Assembly: GCF_015775515.1 (NCBI RefSeq)
Contig: NZ_CP065383.1
Coordinates: 1,488,001 to 1,552,000, forward strand
Source: Atribacter laminatus
GTDB taxonomy: Bacteria > Atribacterota > Atribacteria > Atribacterales > Atribacteraceae
DNA: 64,000 nt
Direction of reading: 5' to 3'
This document shows, in pieces, positions 62,639-64,000 of the stretch. The translations under genes were made by a program, and so were the position numbers. The notes under the pieces were generated by a model that had not been told where the DNA came from, did not search any database, and saw only the letters and a program-made list of their open reading frames with translations. Numbering within the stretch: the stretch's first letter is position 1; every line of letters begins with the position of its first letter.

Positions 62639-64000
62639 ATGGAAGAAATCATTCTTGAGGTTCGTGAACTTTCTAAGAATTATCCTGGAGTTGCTGCATT
62701 AAAAGGAATCAATTTGAATATAGGTCGCAATACCGTTCATTGTATCGTTGGGGAGAATGGAGCGGGGAAGTCAACCTTCATTAAGATATTGACTTGCGCT
62801 GAAACCAGAAGTTCAGGGGAAATTATTTTTAATGGAAAAGAATTTAAGCCTCGATCGATACGTGAAGCGATGGATTTGGGGATTAGTACATTATTTCAAG
62901 AACTCAACGTAGTAAACCAACTCACCGTTGAAGAGAATCTTATTTTAGGAAGAGAACCAAATCGATGTGGTGTCATTCAAAGAAGTGATCCCTCCGAAAG
63001 AGTTTTCCAGCTCATGAAAGAGTTTGCTCCCGATATTCCACTCAAGAAAAAAGTTGCTCAGCTTAGTTTTGCTGAAAAACAAGTCATTGAAATTGTCAAA
63101 GCTATTGCCGTGGATGCAAGCCTGTTAATTATGGATGAACCAACTGCTGCGGTTTCAGAGAATGAAACCAAACGTTTATTTGATATTATTCGTTTCTTGA
63201 AGGAAAAAAATATCACGGTAATTTATATCAGCCACATATTAGATGATATTTTTACTATAGGAGATGTGGTTACGGTGTTTCGCGATGGTGAAATTGTTGG
63301 AACAAAAAATGTGGTGGACATTGATCGGGATGAATTGATCCGAATGATGATTGGTAAAGTAACCGTGGATAAATATGTACCACGAACGGTTGAATATCAA
63401 AACAAGGTTTTGGAAGTAAATAATCTGACAACTCACAAGCTTAAAAATGTGAGCTTTCATCTGTATAAGGGTGAGATATTGGGGTTTTATGGTTTAAGAG
63501 GAGCGGGAAAAACTGAAATTGCCTTGGCTCTTTTTGGGTTAGACCGAGCATTGAATGGGGATATCCGGATTGAAGGAAAAAGTGTTTTATTTGATATTCC
63601 TCAAGACGCCATGATGAACGGTATATCCATGGTACCGGAAGAACGGCTAACTGAAGGATTAATTATGAAGCTTCCAGTGCGACCAAATATATCGATTACC
63701 AATCTAAGAGCTCTTTCCAATTTTGGAGTCATCCATAGCCAGGAAGATCGTAAAGTAGCGAGAAATTATGTTGATGCAATGAATATCAAGGTAAAACATA
63801 TTGAGCAAAAAGTAGCGACTCTCAGCGGTGGAAACCAACAGAAGGTTGTGGTTTCAAAATACCTGCATGCCGGTTCTAATATTCTATTGATGGATGAACC
63901 CACCCGGGGAGTGGACATTGGTGCCAAGGAAGAAATTCATCGTATTATAAGAAGTTTAGCCGAGAAGAGAAAGTCAATCATCGTTTTTTCTTCAGAATAT
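62639..64000 (+). CDS. Sugar-type ABC transporter ATPase, RbsA-like (partial)
   Basis: The gene runs off the right edge, so at least 454 residues are visible. It holds two ABC domains. In the first: Walker A GENGAGKST, Q-loop TLFQELNVV, a degenerate signature LSFAEKQ, Walker B LLIMDEPTA. In the second: degenerate Walker A GLRGAGKTE, signature LSGGNQQKVVVSKYL and Walker B ILLMDEPTRGVDIGAKEE. This asymmetry is normal for RbsA/MglA/AraG of CUT2 importers. ATG 62639 follows TAGGAGAATTAATCCT. It powers import of the ligand bound by the preceding protein. Confidence 0.93.
   Translation, partial: MEEIILEVRELSKNYPGVAALKGINLNIGRNTVHCIVGENGAGKSTFIKILTCAETRSSGEIIFNGKEFKPRSIREAMDLGISTLFQELNVVNQLTVEENLILGREPNRCGVIQRSDPSERVFQLMKEFAPDIPLKKKVAQLSFAEKQVIEIVKAIAVDASLLIMDEPTAAVSENETKRLFDIIRFLKEKNITVIYISHILDDIFTIGDVVTVFRDGEIVGTKNVVDIDRDELIRMMIGKVTVDKYVPRTVEYQNKVLEVNNLTTHKLKNVSFHLYKGEILGFYGLRGAGKTEIALALFGLDRALNGDIRIEGKSVLFDIPQDAMMNGISMVPEERLTEGLIMKLPVRPNISITNLRALSNFGVIHSQEDRKVARNYVDAMNIKVKHIEQKVATLSGGNQQKVVVSKYLHAGSNILLMDEPTRGVDIGAKEEIHRIIRSLAEKRKSIIVFSSEY

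Overview
The window is 64 kb of an AT-rich bacterial chromosome. Sugar-type ABC transporters, a LacI operon, lipoproteins, glycoside hydrolase-like exported proteins, strong AGGAGG-type ribosome binding sites and many dispersed palindromic intergenic repeats suggest a fermentative anaerobe. An Atribacterota-type lineage is my guess from overall flavour; no marker gene here proves it.

Backbone, 1-36 kb. A sugar importer (two MalF/MalG-type permeases and a family-1 binding protein, no ATPase gene) is followed by glmS on the minus strand. Next come an IS256-family element, an ADP-ribosylglycohydrolase, and an IS1182-family element that has visibly split a dispersed repeat. A conserved unknown protein with an MFS carrier, a TspO-related membrane protein, lipoproteins, a matrixin-like protease, a DUF763 protein, OsmC, a GH26-like enzyme, an IS481-family element, a surface Ig-like protein and a CopB-type copper ATPase follow. 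After a repeat-dense stretch (29.2-30.2 kb) lie mgtE, an 11-mer-repeat LEA-like protein, a double VOC protein, an ACT protein, a wrecked toxin-antitoxin pair joined to an IS481 fragment, an intact hicBA pair and an ISL3-type transposase fragment.

Integrative element, about 36.79-55.30 kb. Two complete tRNA-Arg(TCT) genes lie in perfect 86-bp direct repeats, 18,427 bp apart, with a tyrosine recombinase next to the right copy. Inside are an XRE regulator, a HTH replication-initiator-like protein, small phage-like HTH proteins, a restriction-modification cassette (XRE controller, EcoRI-family adenine methylase, DUF262-HNH nuclease), a probable PD-(D/E)XK nuclease between two excisionase-like HTH genes, an IS21 element, a SWIM zinc-finger protein, an IS4-family element, a Panacea (DUF4065) antitoxin with its putative toxin, and a pentapeptide-repeat K+-channel-like protein. 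None of the dispersed repeat families of the backbone was seen inside it, which fits a foreign origin.

Right backbone, 55.3-64 kb. A PspC protein, an exported GHL10-type glycoside hydrolase-like protein with a C-terminal CBM9-like domain, then a LacI-controlled operon: NodB-type deacetylase, LacI regulator, creatinase-like M24 protein lacking the usual metal Asp residues, RbsB-type binding protein and an RbsA-type double ATPase cut by the window end. A good sigma-70 promoter and a GTAAC-G-GTTAC operator precede this operon.

The most interesting signals are the tRNA-duplicating defence-rich element with its possibly under-described nuclease and restriction cassette, the creatinase-like operon, and a perfect anti-Shine-Dalgarno complement (or near-perfect version) exactly 66 nt before both binding-protein genes.
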